NCBI RefSeq assembly: GCF_030159055.1
Contig: NZ_BQXQ01000038.1
Span: 1-41,365, forward strand
DNA: 41,365 bases
Reading direction: 5' to 3'
Source of the DNA: Acidovorax sp. SUPP3334
GTDB taxonomy: Bacteria > Pseudomonadota > Gammaproteobacteria > Burkholderiales > Burkholderiaceae_C
The position numbers and the translations under genes are program-made. The notes below the pieces were generated by a model. It saw only the letters and a program-made list of their open reading frames with translations. It was not told where the DNA came from and ran no database searches. Positions 40,501-41,365 of the stretch are shown here, one piece after another (position 1 is the stretch's first letter; every line of letters starts with the position of its first letter).

Positions 40501-41365
40501 GCGAGAGTGGCGCACTGGGCTGGATCACCTGTTCGGCCGTACCGTCGGGGCGTGCGCGAAAAACCGTGCGCAAAGCCTCGTGCCGTTCGATCAGATCGGC
40601 AAAGCTGGCGCGCAGTGCTTCAGTGTCCAAAACCCCCTGCAATTGCAACGCTCCGCTGATGTGATATGCCGTGCTCTGCGGGTCCAGTCGCCAAAGGAAC
40701 CATTGCCGCAACTGGGCGTGCGACAGCGCGACTGGGCCGCTGCGATCTGCAGTGCCCAACGCTGGAATGCGAGAACGATTGGGGTCCAGCATGATGGGTT
40801 GGCCTTGTGCGGCGGCGACGGCCTGGGCAAGCACTGACAAGCGTTGGTGCTCGAACACCTGCCGAGGTCCTAAGGGCATTCCCAATGCACGGGCTCGTGC
40901 ACACACCTTGAGGCTGAGGATGGAGTCACCGCCCAGTTCGAAGAAGTGGTCATTGCGCCCGACGCGCTCCAGGCCCAGCACCTCGGCCCAGATCCCAGCC
41001 AGCGCCTCTTCGATCTCCCCCTGTGGCGCCTCGTACCCTTCCCCCGCCCCGAACTGCGCCGCAGGCAGCGCCTTCCTGTCCACCTTGCCGTTGGCATTCA
41101 GCGGCAGCCCCTGCAGCACCACGGCCACCGCCGGCACCATGTAGTCCGGCAGGGCCTGCCCCAGCCGCTCTCGCAGCCAGGTGGCATCGATCCGCCGTGC
41201 GCCCGCTTCCTCTGACCGCCCGTGCCCGCGCTCGTTCCCGTGCAGCGCCACGTACGCCACCAGCCGCCCGCCCTGCTCCACCACCACCGCCTCCCGCACC
41301 TCCGGCTGCCCCAGCAGTTGCGCCTCGATCTCCCCCAGCTCGATCCGCAGCCCGCGGATCTTCAC
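37529..41365 (-). CDS. NRPS (partial): ...A-PCP-C-A(Ser)-PCP
   Basis: These are the last 1278 residues; the 5' part lies beyond the right edge. The visible part begins inside an adenylation domain ([20 protein letters not shown]), whose specificity residues are out of view. A carrier domain with GGDSI follows near 140-150. The condensation domain (about 208-665) has HHIVSDGWS. The adenylation domain (about 678-1155; [41 protein letters not shown]) reads DVWHVSLIDK, the serine code. A carrier domain with GGHSL lies near 1190, and the tail [15 protein letters not shown] probably docks to the next protein. The stop overlaps the next start. The 3' end of the first A domain plus PCP start is nearly identical to the same part of the Ser module. 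Confidence 0.92.
37729..38161 (-). repeat. About 433-bp near-identical repeat, copy 1 (A domain C-terminus to PCP)
   Basis: This matches 40933-41365 with only a handful of substitutions (for example around 37744, 37794, 38023-38036 and 38133). It encodes the A8-A10 part of the adenylation domain and the start of the carrier domain. Confidence 0.85.
40933..41365 (-). repeat. About 433-bp near-identical repeat, copy 2, continues past the edge
   Basis: This is the counterpart of 37729-38161, offset 3204 bp. Similarity is still perfect at the right edge, so the repeat is probably longer than can be seen here. Confidence 0.85.

Overview
The window is GC-rich and reads like a beta-proteobacterium of the Comamonadaceae. 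A plant-associated Acidovorax/Paracidovorax is my inference, based on the style of the hydroxamate siderophore genes and on a well-formed HrpX-type plant-inducible promoter (PIP) box at 5630-5654. No ribosomal RNA or other species marker is present, so the species is not fixed.

Positions 1-2350 are a stack of broken insertion sequences. The 5' tip of an IS630-type transposase cuts an IS21-type istB. The IS21 right end (to 547) cuts an IS5-family transposase, and a decayed 826-bp IS427-group element follows (1521-2346). Positions 2452-4699 look like the remains of a defence island on the minus strand: an hsdM stub, an OLD-like AAA ATPase, and an overlapping small protein with a PD-(D/E)xK-like motif. 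Positions 4700-5760 are mostly gene-poor. A PIP-box promoter then drives a 381-aa protein with four 22-residue repeats, a type III effector candidate, followed by a small acidic protein.

From 7449 the minus strand carries an exported SUMF1-fold protein and a hybrid histidine kinase flanked by two 50-bp direct repeats. The siderophore locus runs from 11172 to the right edge. It contains a PvdE-type ABC exporter (minus), then on the plus strand an FhuF-like reductase, hydroxyornithine formyltransferase, ornithine N5-oxygenase, a FecI sigma factor behind a Fur box, FecR and a TonB receptor with a signalling domain. A hairpin at 20997-21031 separates these from four minus-strand NRPS genes, which are translationally coupled by overlapping or one-base-spaced stop/start codons and run in from beyond the right edge.

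Reading the NRPS in order of transcription (right to left): partial A-PCP-C-A(Ser)-PCP | C-A(Thr)-PCP-dual C/E-A(Gly)-PCP-C-TauD/SyrP hydroxylase | degenerate C-like domain-A(Asp)-PCP | C-A(Thr)-PCP-TE. My residue-by-residue reading of the specificity codes predicts ...-Ser-Thr-Gly-(beta-hydroxy)Asp-Thr at the C-terminal side of the peptide. The tailoring genes make N5-formyl-N5-hydroxyornithine, presumably loaded by modules outside the window. The siderophore would thus bind iron through hydroxamate and beta-hydroxyaspartate. The two Thr modules share an apparently identical 1.71-kb stretch, a sign of recent duplication or gene conversion.
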